Assembly (NCBI GenBank): GCA_947565865.1
Contig: CANOHT010000032.1
Location: 1-27,336 of the forward strand
DNA length: 27,336 nucleotides
Source: an uncultured Clostridia bacterium
GTDB lineage: Bacteria > Bacillota > Clostridia > Christensenellales > Aristaeellaceae
Reading direction: 5' to 3'
Part shown: piece by piece, positions 8,546 through 16,895 of the stretch
Position numbering within the stretch: the first letter of the stretch is position 1
How the letters are laid out: each line of letters opens with the position of its first letter
Translations under genes and position numbers: made by a program
The notes under the pieces: model-generated
Told to the model about the DNA's origin: nothing
The model's database searches: none
What the model saw: the letters and a program-made list of their open reading frames with translations, nothing else

Positions 8546-8717
8546 TTACCAGCGGCACTTGTAGCTGGAGCACATGCTCTCATCGGGGCGGCCGTTGCAG
8601 CAGCACTCCTTGGGGCTGACCTTGATGTCGGTCAGGGAGCAGATGTCGTCCACCGCATGATGCTGGCAGCTTTCCACGCTGCAATGGATGCACTGGTTGT
8701 TCTTCTGATGAGCCATA
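8546..8717 (-). pseudogene. Small Cys-rich DUF1540-like protein, apparent one-base frameshift
   Basis: ATG 8717 has an AAGGAGG-type site upstream and begins MAHQK. One base too many then moves the rest into another frame, where a coherent Cys-rich protein continues to a TAA at 8546-8548. That frame reads CIHCSVESCQHHAVDDICSL, then DIKVSPKECCC and MCSSYKCRW. The Cys spacing and length (about 56 residues) match small DUF1540-type proteins common in spore-forming Clostridia, which probably bind metal. The span is 172 bases, that is 3n+1. The likely site of the extra base is the A-rich AAGAAACAACC near 8695-8705. Either this is a sequence error in an A-run or a recent null mutation. The name rests on pattern memory of the family. 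Confidence 0.65.
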
Positions 8718-8786
8718 TTGAACACCCTCCTTGCCTGATGTCGCCGTAATGTCCGGCGCAGTCATCATCCTGCCCGGATTTTGCTC

Positions 8787-8815
8787 TTGTGATGCAGCCC
8801 GTTTTGTGGTATGAT
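8787..8815 (+). promoter_or_regulatory. Promoter of queT
   Basis: There is a -35-like TTGTGA (8787-8792), a 17-bp spacer and a -10 TATGAT (8810-8815). The predicted leader is about 58 bases. PreQ1 riboswitches often precede this gene family, but I could not find the preQ1-I conserved core here. Confidence 0.55.
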
Positions 8816-8879
8816 TTTCATGCTTGCGACTGTTTTCGCTTTGCAAATGAATTTCATATTTAGGAAAGGAAGGTCTTCT

Positions 8880-9356
8880 ATGTTCAAGAAGCTCCTCACC
8901 ACCCGGTCCGTGTGCCTGAGCGCCATGATCGCCGCGCTCTACGCCGCGCTGACCATCCTGCTGGCTCCGATTTCCTACGGCAGCATTCAATGCCGCGTTT
9001 CCGAAGCCATGACGCTGCTGCCCATTCTGCTGCCCCAAGCCATTCCCGGCCTGGCGGTGGGATGTCTGGCGGCCAACTTGCTCAGCCCGGTGGCCGTCTG
9101 GGATGTGCTGTTCGGCACCCTGGCCACGCTGATTGCCGCCGTGGGCACCTACGCCCTACGCCGCAAGCCGCTGCTGGCCGCTCTGTGTCCCGTGGTTGCC
9201 AACGGCATCATTGTGGGCGCGATGCTCTCCGTCTTCTATGCGCTGCCGCTCTGGCTCACCATGGCTGAGGTGGCCGTGGGGGAAGTCGCGGCTGTGGGCC
9301 TCGGCCTCCTGCTGCTGCCCGCCATGCGCCGATTGGATCTGTCGCGCTTCCAATAA
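8880..9356 (+). CDS. queT: QueT-family queuosine-precursor transporter
   Basis: This 158-residue integral membrane protein starts at ATG 8880, with AGGAAAGGAAGG six bases upstream. It has about five or six hydrophobic segments. The family stretch IQCRVSEAMTLLPILLP is followed by AIPGLAVGCLAANLLSP and VWDVLFGTLATLIAA. QueT proteins are substrate-binding S components of energy-coupling-factor transporters that take up queuosine precursors (preQ0/preQ1 or queuine) for tRNA modification. The shared ECF energising module is not in this window. The gene stands alone with its own promoter and a downstream terminator. Confidence 0.88.
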   Translation: MFKKLLTTRSVCLSAMIAALYAALTILLAPISYGSIQCRVSEAMTLLPILLPQAIPGLAVGCLAANLLSPVAVWDVLFGTLATLIAAVGTYALRRKPLLAALCPVVANGIIVGAMLSVFYALPLWLTMAEVAVGEVAAVGLGLLLLPAMRRLDLSRFQ

Positions 9357-9388
9357 GATAAGAATACGCTGAATCAATCGCAAGCAGG

Positions 9389-9438
9389 AAGGGCTTGCTT
9401 CCCTTCGACCGTCGGTCGCCGGAAGCAGGCCCTTTTCC
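9389..9438 (+). terminator. Terminator after queT, with a competing upstream hairpin
   Basis: AAGGGCTTGCTTCC (9389-9402) pairs with GGAAGCAGGCCCTT (9421-9434) over 14 bp with one G-U pair, followed by TTCCATTTG. An alternative stem GCAAGC/GCTTGC (from about 9380 to 9398) uses part of the same 5' arm, so the two folds exclude each other. Confidence 0.65.
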
Positions 9439-9580
9439 ATTTGCCCTCGGCCTACCTGTACCGCGAAAAGCGACCCGTCGTTCACGCCTTATATGGATGT
9501 CCGATTGAAGGCGCATTGATTCCGTTTTGAACATTTTCGTCTTTTCTGATGAGGATCCGGTGAAAATTTTACAGATTTAT

Positions 9581-9609
9581 TTCCATCAGCCGCCATTCTG
9601 TGGTATAAT
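9581..9609 (+). promoter_or_regulatory. Promoter of the maf-mreBCD operon
   Basis: A consensus -10 TATAAT (9604-9609) is preceded by the TGG of an extended -10. The -35 at a 17-bp spacing is a weak TTCCAT (9581-9586). The surrounding DNA is AT-rich. It is the only evident promoter before the elongation gene cluster. Confidence 0.65.
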
Positions 9610-9644
9610 ACAAGCTGGAATGTCTTTAGCATTGGAGGCTTCCT

Positions 9645-10250
9645 ATGACCTGCTTTGATCCGCCGCTGATTCTCGCGTCAGCCTCGCCCCGACGCCGCGA
9701 ACTGCTCGCCCTGACGGGCATCCCTTTCCTGGTGGACGCTCCCGACGTGGACGAGCGCTGTGACCTTGGCGCCCGCGCCGCTGTGGAAGAGCTCGCGAGG
9801 CGGAAGGCGGCCGCCGGCGCCGCAAAGCATCCCGGCAAAGCGGTGCTGGCCTCCGATACCCTGGTCGCCATCGACGACATCCCCCTGGGGAAGCCCCGGG
9901 ACGCGGAAGACGCCTTCCGCACCCTGCGGATGCTTTCCGGGCGATGGCATCATGTGTATACCGGCGTGTGCGTGGTGGATGCTGCGGGCCGTGAATATCA
10001 CGGCGCGGAGGAAACCTCCGTCCGCTTTGGCGATATGACAGACGCGGACATTCGCGCCTACATCGCCACGGGCGAACCCTTCGACAAGGCGGGCTCCTAC
10101 GCCCTGCAGGGCGTTGCCGGGCTGTGGATTGAGGAAATCCGCGGCTCCTCCGCCAATGTCATCGGACTCCCGCTGACCCTCGCTCGCCGCCTGCTGGAGG
10201 CCGCCGGACTTCATGTCCTCAGCGCCTCTCCCGCGGCTTCCGATAGATGA
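9645..10250 (+). CDS. maf: Maf-family nucleoside triphosphate pyrophosphatase
   Basis: This 201-residue protein begins at ATG 9645 with TTGGAGG upstream. Family motifs are present: LASASPRRRELL (10-21), the acidic LASDTLVAIDD (about 68-78) followed by LGKPRDAEDAF, and GSYALQGVAGLWIEEIRGSSANVIGLP near the C-terminus. Maf enzymes hydrolyse non-canonical or modified nucleoside triphosphates to monophosphates and have been linked to control of septum formation. The location directly before mreB matches the maf-mreBCD order in Bacillus subtilis, where radC lies between them; here radC is absent and only 18 bases separate maf from mreB. Confidence 0.93.
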   Translation: MTCFDPPLILASASPRRRELLALTGIPFLVDAPDVDERCDLGARAAVEELARRKAAAGAAKHPGKAVLASDTLVAIDDIPLGKPRDAEDAFRTLRMLSGRWHHVYTGVCVVDAAGREYHGAEETSVRFGDMTDADIRAYIATGEPFDKAGSYALQGVAGLWIEEIRGSSANVIGLPLTLARRLLEAAGLHVLSASPAASDR

Positions 10251-10268
10251 ATTGAGGTTTGATAGCGC

Positions 10269-11297
10269 ATGGCTTTTTTTGCTCCTGAAATCGGGATTGA
10301 TCTGGGTACCTCCAACACGGTTGTCTATGTCCGCGGCCGGGGCATCGTCATCAGCGAACCCACCATGGTGGTCATTGACAGCAACAACAAGCGCAATGTC
10401 CGCGCGGTGGGCGACGAGGCCAAGTTCCTCATGGGCCGCACCAGCGAGGCGCTGTCCGTCGTCCGGCCCATCAAGAACGGCGCCATCTCCGACTTTGACA
10501 TGACGGAGATGCTGCTGCGCTATTTCATCCGCAAGGCCATCGGCGTGAGCCATGTGGTCAAGCCCAAGGTGGTCGTGTCCGTGCCCACCGGCCTGCCCGC
10601 CGTGTCCCGCAAGGCCATCAGCGAGGCGGCTGAAATCGCCGGGGCCAAGACGGTCTATCTCATTGAGAAACCCTTCGCCGCGGCCATCGGCTCGGGCCTG
10701 CCGGTATACGAGCCGGTGGGCAGCATGGTGGTGGACATCGGCGGCGGCACCACAGACGCGGCCATCGTCTCCCTGGGCGGCATCGTGGTGGCTCAGAGCG
10801 TTCCCATGGGCGGGGTGAAGATGGATCAGGCCATCATCAATTACATCAAGCGCGAGTTCAACATGCTCATCGGTGACCGCACGGCGGAAGATGTCAAGAT
10901 TGACCTGGCTACCGCCATGCCCGTCAGCGAGAGCCGGCAGGTTCGCATCCGCGGACGGGATCTGCTTTCCCCCCAGGCCATGGACATTGACTTTACCTCC
11001 GCCCAGGCCTATGAGGCCCTGCGGGAGCCTTGCCTGGCCATCATCGCGGCCATCAAGTGGGTATTGGAGCGTACCCCGCCGGAGCTGGCGGCGGACGTGA
11101 TGCGCGGAGGCATCCACCTCACCGGCGGCGGCGCGCAGCTTTTCGCGATGGATCAGTTCATCGCCACGGAGCTGGGCATGCCCGTGCTCATCGCCAAGGA
11201 GCCCGAGGACTGCACGGTGATGGGCCTTGGTTACTTGGGGGAAAACATGCAGCTGCTCACCGCCATCGGGCAAAACGGCCTGATGCAGGGGGAATAA
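10269..11297 (+). CDS. mreB: Rod-shape-determining actin homologue MreB
   Basis: This 342-residue protein belongs to the actin/HSP70 ATPase superfamily. The phosphate-1 loop DLGTSNT (residues 11-17), phosphate-2 loop DIGGGTTDAAIVSLGGIV and the adenosine-region LTGGGAQLF are all present, and the length is typical. MreB forms short membrane-bound filaments that organise the RodA-PBP2 elongation complex. It starts at ATG 10269 with a GAGGT site 11 bases upstream and is followed by mreC after 33 bases. MreB versus its paralogue Mbl cannot be separated by sequence reading alone, but linkage to mreCD supports MreB. Confidence 0.96.
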   Translation: MAFFAPEIGIDLGTSNTVVYVRGRGIVISEPTMVVIDSNNKRNVRAVGDEAKFLMGRTSEALSVVRPIKNGAISDFDMTEMLLRYFIRKAIGVSHVVKPKVVVSVPTGLPAVSRKAISEAAEIAGAKTVYLIEKPFAAAIGSGLPVYEPVGSMVVDIGGGTTDAAIVSLGGIVVAQSVPMGGVKMDQAIINYIKREFNMLIGDRTAEDVKIDLATAMPVSESRQVRIRGRDLLSPQAMDIDFTSAQAYEALREPCLAIIAAIKWVLERTPPELAADVMRGGIHLTGGGAQLFAMDQFIATELGMPVLIAKEPEDCTVMGLGYLGENMQLLTAIGQNGLMQGE

Positions 11298-11330
11298 GCC
11301 CCGACCAACAGCAAGCGAGGTGATAGGTCT

Positions 11331-12815
11331 ATGGCGCGCAACAGGCGCGGTCAGCGCCGGGAGGAGCCCGACGCAACCCCGGCTTATGATGATTTTATCT
11401 ATGACGGTCTGGAAAGCATCAAGCGCGATCTGCCCAGCGGCGAGCCGGAGGGCGGGACGGCCTATGGCGATGCTTCCGACACGCCCGAGCAGGCCCTGTC
11501 AAAGCTGGCGGACGCCGTGGGTGACACCGAGGAGGCGGAGGAAGACGACGCCGTCATCGGCCGCGGCAAGATCAAGGGTAAAAAGGCGCCCCGCATTCGC
11601 CCCCAGGAAAAGCGTGAGCGCAAACAGCTGCCCCGGCGGCTGCGCACGGTTTGGCTGGTCGCTATTACCCTGGTCATCGTCGGCACACTGGGCATGATGC
11701 TCCTATCTCAGATCATGCCGGGCATGGCCTTCCTGAAGCTGCCCGAAGGCATTGTCTCTCAGGTGGTAACGCCCGCGCAGAGCGTTTTTTCCGGCATCAC
11801 CGAGTCCTTCTTCGGCTATATGCGGACGCTGAAGCTGCGGGCCAATCTGGAAACGGAATACAACCGCCTTCGCGCCGAAAACGAGCAGCTGGTCTATCAG
11901 GCCATGCGGGCGGATGAATTGCAGTACCAGCTTTCCCAATACGAAAACATGTATGACGAAATGTCTGCGAATGAAAATATGAACCCCATCGCCTGCACGG
12001 TCATCGGCCGGGATGACGGCAACTACTTCTCCACCTTCACCATCAACCGCGGGCGGCGGGACGGCATTTCCGAATTCATGGCCGTGACCATTTCCGGCGC
12101 GCTGGTGGGCTACACGGAGACCGTCAGCGAAACGAAGAGCCAGGTTCGCTCAATCATTGACAGCGAAGCCTCCATCGCCGGACTGATCCAGTCCAGCCGG
12201 GATCAGGGCACCGTGCGCGGAACGCTGGGCATCGACGGTCAGCCTATGTGCCGCATGTATTACCTGCCCGAGGATCATCTGCCCCGCCCCGGCGACCTGG
12301 TGGTTACCTCCGGCGTTGGCCTCTCCTTCCCCAAGGGCATTCCCATCGGCACCGTGCGCGAATCCACCCGCGGCATGGACGCCAACAAGCAGTACATCGT
12401 TGTGCAGCCTCAGGTGGACTTTGAGCATCTGGAGTATGTGATCGTCCTGCGCTATAAGCCCACGGCGGAAGCCGTCCAGGGACGAGAGAGCGCCAGCAGC
12501 TACAATGAGTTTGTTCCGCTGCCCACCGCCCGGCCCATGCCGACGCTGAAGATTGGTTCCACCTCCGTCTTCGGCCAGACCGCCACGCCGGATCCCAATG
12601 TCACCGTCACGCCGTCCCCCACGCCCACCGAGGCGCCCACGGCCACGCCAACGCCGGCGCCCACGCCCGTCCCCACCATCGCCGGCCCGGTATACGAGTA
12701 TCATGTGGTCAGCGGCGAACCCACGCCGTCCCCCACGCCGACCTTTACCCCCACCCCTACCCCCTATGTGACCCTGAATCCCGGCGAGCTGACCTTCGAG
12801 GAGGATGACAGGTGA
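11331..12815 (+). CDS. mreC: Rod-shape-determining protein MreC with extended N- and C-terminal tails
   Basis: This 494-residue protein is long for MreC, which is usually about 280-370. Residues 1-106 are a charged, acidic, probably cytoplasmic extension. A single membrane helix (about 107-128) follows, then a coiled-coil stretch LRANLETEYNRLRAENEQL (about 168-186). The MreC beta-barrel core runs to about residue 385, including VIGRDDGNYFSTFTINRGRRDGI and GDLVVTSGVGLSFPKGIPIG. The last roughly 90 residues are Pro/Thr-rich, with PTPTEAPTATPTPAPTPVPT and a further SPTPTFTPTPTP. MreC forms an extracytoplasmic scaffold that activates PBP2. The ribosome binding site is GAGGTGAT before ATG 11331. 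Its stop overlaps the mreD start. Confidence 0.93.
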   Translation: MARNRRGQRREEPDATPAYDDFIYDGLESIKRDLPSGEPEGGTAYGDASDTPEQALSKLADAVGDTEEAEEDDAVIGRGKIKGKKAPRIRPQEKRERKQLPRRLRTVWLVAITLVIVGTLGMMLLSQIMPGMAFLKLPEGIVSQVVTPAQSVFSGITESFFGYMRTLKLRANLETEYNRLRAENEQLVYQAMRADELQYQLSQYENMYDEMSANENMNPIACTVIGRDDGNYFSTFTINRGRRDGISEFMAVTISGALVGYTETVSETKSQVRSIIDSEASIAGLIQSSRDQGTVRGTLGIDGQPMCRMYYLPEDHLPRPGDLVVTSGVGLSFPKGIPIGTVRESTRGMDANKQYIVVQPQVDFEHLEYVIVLRYKPTAEAVQGRESASSYNEFVPLPTARPMPTLKIGSTSVFGQTATPDPNVTVTPSPTPTEAPTATPTPAPTPVPTIAGPVYEYHVVSGEPTPSPTPTFTPTPTPYVTLNPGELTFEEDDR

Positions 12816-13441
12816 AAAAGCGTGATTCCTCCCGCCGCTATCTTTGGCTGCAGGTCAAGTTTTTTCTGGTCATTGCCCTTGGCTATCTTTTTCAGGTATG
12901 CGTGATGCCCTATGTGAGCATTGGCGGGGTAACGCCCAGCCTGCTCTATGCGGTCATCGCCGTACTGACGGTGGGCTATGGTCGGCTACGGGCGCTATGG
13001 GTGGGCGGACTCTACGGCATTGTCATGGAGACCATGCTCCCTTCCCTGCCGATGATGAATCTGCTGCTCTACCCCTTGGGGGCGCTGTTTTGCAGCATTT
13101 TCTTCGCTGACAAAAGCGAGAAGCGCCTGGAGGAGGAGCGCAGCCTGGGCCGCAGCGTCAAGCGCCGCCATGCCTTCATCAATGGGCTGATGGATCTATT
13201 CCTCGGCCGTCCGGGAGCCAACGCCAGCCCCTATGTGCGTACCCCCCTGTGCGCTGCCATGAATGTCGTCCTTTATGAGGCCGTCAATCTCATCTACATC
13301 TACCTTGGCGGCGTAACCCTCACAGCGGCGCACTTCGGCCGCAGCCTGATCAACCTGACGGCCACGGTCGTCATCACCGCTGTGCTGATGCTGCCCCTGC
13401 GACGCTTTCTGGGCTTCAGACGGACGGCTCCCGCCCGCTAA
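12812..13441 (+). CDS. mreD: Rod-shape-determining membrane protein MreD
   Basis: This 209-residue hydrophobic protein has five or six predicted membrane segments (for example YLWLQVKFFLVIALGYLFQV and a late ATVVITAVLMLPLRRFL), as in the MreD family. Between the membrane blocks lies a hydrophilic insert, KSEKRLEEERSLGRSVKRRH. It starts with GTG 12812, overlapping the mreC TGA by four bases, so it is translationally coupled to mreC. MreD works with MreC, RodA and PBP2 in side-wall synthesis. Confidence 0.88.
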   Translation: MKKRDSSRRYLWLQVKFFLVIALGYLFQVCVMPYVSIGGVTPSLLYAVIAVLTVGYGRLRALWVGGLYGIVMETMLPSLPMMNLLLYPLGALFCSIFFADKSEKRLEEERSLGRSVKRRHAFINGLMDLFLGRPGANASPYVRTPLCAAMNVVLYEAVNLIYIYLGGVTLTAAHFGRSLINLTATVVITAVLMLPLRRFLGFRRTAPAR

Positions 13442-13477
13442 TCCTTGTCTGCGGACCTTTGGAGAGGAGGTACCCCC

Positions 13478-16036
13478 ATGAGCAATCTGAAAACAGGCAT
13501 GAAGTGGCGCTATATCGCCTTCATCCTCATTCTGCTGGCCATGTTCGCCTACCTGCTCAGCGGTCTGGTCAACCTGCAGCTGCGCCAAAGCGATTATTAT
13601 GCCGAAAAGGCGGATAACAACCGTACCAAAACCATCACGCTGCGGGGCAAACGCGGCAACATCATCGACGCGGATTCCGTTGTCCTGGCGGAGGACGAGC
13701 TGGTCTACAACGTAACCTTCTACAAGGACGCCAGCCAGAATTCCAAGTCCGATTATAAGGTTTATACCCCTGCCATCGTCGATACCCTTGACATTATTGA
13801 GCGGCACGGGGGCGAGCTGGCTTTCAATTACGTCATCGAGCGCAACCCGGAAACCCAGGAATGGCAGTTCAACTTCGGCAGCGGTGTGTCCGACAGCGTG
13901 CTGGCCACCCGTGAGAAGCAGTGGCGCTCCAACAACTATGTTTCCAAGCTCAGCGCTTATCCCGACGCCGCCAGCTGCTATACAGCCCTCAAGCACCGCT
14001 ACCGCATCGTCAACTCTGAGGAAGAGCGGGAAGCCCTCAAGGCGTCGGAGGGCGAGAAATACGTTGAGCCCTTCATCCTGGACGAAGCCACAACCCTCAA
14101 GGTGATGGCCGTCTATTCCGAAATGCAGATGAACGTGTTCAACTCTCAGCCCATCACCATTGCCGGCGATGTATCCTATGAAACGGTCATAGAGGTGGAG
14201 ACTCGCTCCATGACCCTCCCGGGCATGGAAATTTCCGTGGGCACCAAGCGCGTCTATCCCCGCCAGACCCTGGCCAGCCAGGTCATCGGCTACATCGGAA
14301 AAATTCCCAGCCAGAGCATGTGGAACTCCCTTCGGCCCAAGGGCTATTCCTACAATGATACCATTGGCCGCGACGGCATCGAGTCCTCCATGGAGGACTG
14401 GCTGACGCAAAACAGCTCCCTGCGCCAGGGCAGCCGCGTGGTGGAGCGCGACCAGTGGTCCAAGGTGGTTCGCGAGCTGAGCTATACCGAGCCCCAGGAC
14501 GGCAACAACGTTAAGCTGACGCTGAAGAGCAGCTATCAGCAGGTGGCCGAGCGCGCCATGGCGGACAACGTGAACACCATCCGCAACAAGCAGGAACAGT
14601 ACATGGTCGACTCCGACTGGCTGGAGGATAACCGCGCCAAGATTGCCAAGCGCAATTGGGAGCAATATCCCATGCAGTTGGCCGAGCACGGAACCCTGAT
14701 CGTCATGGACATGCAGGATCGGGTACTGGCGATGGCCAACTACCCCACCTACGACCTCAACGCCCTGGTTTCCGGCGGAAAAGACGCCGTCGCGATTCTG
14801 TCGGATGAGCGCAATCTGCTGCTGAACTACGGCATCCATGCCCGCGCCACCCCCGGCTCCATCTTCAAGATGGTCACAGGCTACGGCGCGCTGGATTCGG
14901 GTGTGCTGAAGCCCACCGAGCGCATTTCCGATGACGGCTACTACACCAAGTACAACAATGATAAGACCACCGCTCCCAAATGCTGGATCAACGCCAGCTA
15001 TCGCTGGAAGCACGCCAACCAGACCATTGTGGACGGTCTGTCCCACTCCTGCAACTATTTCTTCTATGAGCTGGGCAGCCGCTTGGGCGAGGAACGCCTT
15101 TACCGCTATTCCTCCATGTTCGGCCTGACCTCCCGCACCGGCATCGATCTCCCGGGCGAGGTTCGCTCTGTGGTGGGCAGCCAGAATACCCTGTATGACC
15201 CCTCCAAGGCCATGAACGAGGCCAGCCAGGATACATCCATGCCCATCATCGTCTTCAACGCCATCAAGAAGCACCTGCGTGAATGCGGCGCTTCCCGCAA
15301 CATTGAGTATGATGACGAGCGCCTTTCCGTGTGCGCCAAGCGGCTGATGGACATGGCCGTCAACACCAACCAGGGCGACTGGGTGGACAATATGCGCACC
15401 ATCCTCATGGAAGAGCTGAACATGACCAAGGAAATGGTCTACCTGCAAAAGGTCATCGGCGACACCTACAATTACATGAACGAGATCAAATGGGGCGGCG
15501 GCCAGACCATCCTGACGGCCATTGGGCAGTCGGTGACGGTGGTGACGCCCATCGCCGTGGCCCGCTACGTTACGGCGGTAGCCAACGGCGGCCATGTTTA
15601 CAACGTATCCATTGTGGACTCCATCATCTCCCCCAGCGGCGAGATTCTCAGCCAGCGAGAGCCTCAATTGGTCAATACCATCGACGATCCCAGCGATAAC
15701 TTCTCCCTGATCCGTCAGGGCATGCAGGGCGTTGTGGACGAGTCCGGTACCGCCGCCAAGTATTTCAAGGGCTGGAAGTATGACGCTTCTTCGATCCTGG
15801 CCGCCAAGACAGGCACTGCCCAGGTCTCCAACATCGACCTGGAGAACAACGCCTGGTTCGTTTGCTTCGCGCCCTACGAAAACCCGGAAATCGTCGTGGT
15901 TTCCTTCGTGCCCAACGGCTACTCCGGCGGTGAAGCGGCCATGGCCGCCCGCGACTTCATCACCTGGTATCTGGATCAGGAAACGCTGCGCACCACCGAC
16001 TACGATCTTCCCTCCGGCAACTCCCTGGCGCCGTAA
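13478..16036 (+). CDS. mrdA: Class B penicillin-binding protein 2 (elongation transpeptidase)
   Basis: ATG 13478 is chosen because GGAGAGGAGG lies seven bases before it. The 852-residue protein has a short cytoplasmic tail and a membrane helix at about 11-31. A dimerisation domain starts with RGKRGNIIDADSVVLAEDE, and a transpeptidase domain follows. Catalytic motifs are S461-IFK464, S524-C-N526 and K777-T-G779. The gap between SxN and KTG is about 250 residues, longer than in typical PBP2. It contains a roughly 100-residue helical insert (about 566-672) before the WGGGQTILTAIGQSVTVVTPI stretch. It sits between mreD and minD-rodA, so it should be the cross-linking enzyme of the elongasome and a beta-lactam target. 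Confidence 0.93.
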   Translation: MSNLKTGMKWRYIAFILILLAMFAYLLSGLVNLQLRQSDYYAEKADNNRTKTITLRGKRGNIIDADSVVLAEDELVYNVTFYKDASQNSKSDYKVYTPAIVDTLDIIERHGGELAFNYVIERNPETQEWQFNFGSGVSDSVLATREKQWRSNNYVSKLSAYPDAASCYTALKHRYRIVNSEEEREALKASEGEKYVEPFILDEATTLKVMAVYSEMQMNVFNSQPITIAGDVSYETVIEVETRSMTLPGMEISVGTKRVYPRQTLASQVIGYIGKIPSQSMWNSLRPKGYSYNDTIGRDGIESSMEDWLTQNSSLRQGSRVVERDQWSKVVRELSYTEPQDGNNVKLTLKSSYQQVAERAMADNVNTIRNKQEQYMVDSDWLEDNRAKIAKRNWEQYPMQLAEHGTLIVMDMQDRVLAMANYPTYDLNALVSGGKDAVAILSDERNLLLNYGIHARATPGSIFKMVTGYGALDSGVLKPTERISDDGYYTKYNNDKTTAPKCWINASYRWKHANQTIVDGLSHSCNYFFYELGSRLGEERLYRYSSMFGLTSRTGIDLPGEVRSVVGSQNTLYDPSKAMNEASQDTSMPIIVFNAIKKHLRECGASRNIEYDDERLSVCAKRLMDMAVNTNQGDWVDNMRTILMEELNMTKEMVYLQKVIGDTYNYMNEIKWGGGQTILTAIGQSVTVVTPIAVARYVTAVANGGHVYNVSIVDSIISPSGEILSQREPQLVNTIDDPSDNFSLIRQGMQGVVDESGTAAKYFKGWKYDASSILAAKTGTAQVSNIDLENNAWFVCFAPYENPEIVVVSFVPNGYSGGEAAMAARDFITWYLDQETLRTTDYDLPSGNSLAP

Positions 16037-16079
16037 CGCAGCGCCTTTTCCACCACTGATAATTTGGGAGGAATGCAGC

Positions 16080-16895
16080 ATGTCAAAAGCCTGGTTGATC
16101 GCCTCCGGCAAGGGGGGCGTAGGCAAAAGCACCATCGTCTCCTGCCTGGCCGTAGCGCTGGCGCGTCGCGGACTGAACACCTGCATCGTGGACGCGGACA
16201 TCGGTCTTCGGGATCAGGACGCCCTGCTGGGCCTGGAAAACCGCATCGTTTATGACCTGGTGGACGTGTGCAACAAGGACTGCCGCCTTCAGCAGGCCCT
16301 TATTCGCCCAGTGGATCTGCCCAAGCTCTCACTGCTCCCGGCAGCCCAGTTCGCCCGGGCGAAGGAACTGGACCCCAAGGCCTTCCGCAAGATTATCGCC
16401 GAGCTGAAGGCGACCCACGACCACGTGCTGATTGACTGCCCGGCTGGCATTGAGCGCGGCCTGCGCGGCCTGCTCTCCGCTGAATATGATGAAACCATGA
16501 TTATCTGCACACCGGATGACGTGTGCATCCGCGACGCCGAGCGCGCCGTCTTCACCCTGGAGGGCAAGCGTCTCCCCCGCCCTTCCCTGATCGTTAACCG
16601 GCTGATGCCCGAGCTCATCCAGGCCGGGGAAATGTACAGCGCGCAGGTGGTGGCCCAAACCCTCGATCTCAGCCTGATGGGCGAGGTGCCCGAGGATCGC
16701 ACCATTTACCGGGCCCAGATCGGCCATTTCAGCCCCATGGACGCGGACTGCGAGGGCCAGCGCGCCCTTGCCCGCATTGCCGGACGCATGGCCGGACAGG
16801 CCTGGGCGCTCCCCGCCTATGGCACGGCGTCCAAGCCCTGGTATCGTCGGCTATTTGCCCCGCGCATCAAGGAGGTCAAACGTATTGATCGGTGA
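16080..16895 (+). CDS. minD: MinD-type septum-site ATPase
   Basis: ATG 16080 follows TTGGGAGGAATGCAGC, giving 271 residues. The deviant Walker A is SGKGGVGKST (9-18), with NTCIVDADIGLRDQD and LIDCPAGIERGL matching MinD/ParA-type membrane ATPases. The C-terminal KPWYRRLFAPRIKEV could be the amphipathic membrane-targeting helix. MinD normally recruits MinC to block polar division. No minC, minE or divIVA is seen here, although minC usually sits next to minD. It is placed between PBP2 and rodA and its end overlaps the rodA start by 11 bases, so it is made together with elongation proteins. Confidence 0.9.
   Translation: MSKAWLIASGKGGVGKSTIVSCLAVALARRGLNTCIVDADIGLRDQDALLGLENRIVYDLVDVCNKDCRLQQALIRPVDLPKLSLLPAAQFARAKELDPKAFRKIIAELKATHDHVLIDCPAGIERGLRGLLSAEYDETMIICTPDDVCIRDAERAVFTLEGKRLPRPSLIVNRLMPELIQAGEMYSAQVVAQTLDLSLMGEVPEDRTIYRAQIGHFSPMDADCEGQRALARIAGRMAGQAWALPAYGTASKPWYRRLFAPRIKEVKRIDR

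Noticed and set aside
8816..8879. PreQ1 riboswitch in the queT leader
   Set aside because: The leader is short and lacks the conserved preQ1-I core. No fold was convincing.
9678..11273. A 531-codon open frame on the minus strand opposite maf and mreB
   Set aside because: It is antisense to two conserved genes, with a His/Gly/Asp-rich shadow-type composition.
13196..16201. A 1001-codon open frame on the minus strand opposite PBP2
   Set aside because: It is antisense to a well-supported PBP2 with all catalytic motifs. Its composition (Gly/His/Val-rich) is typical of a shadow frame in GC-rich DNA, and it matches no family I recognise.
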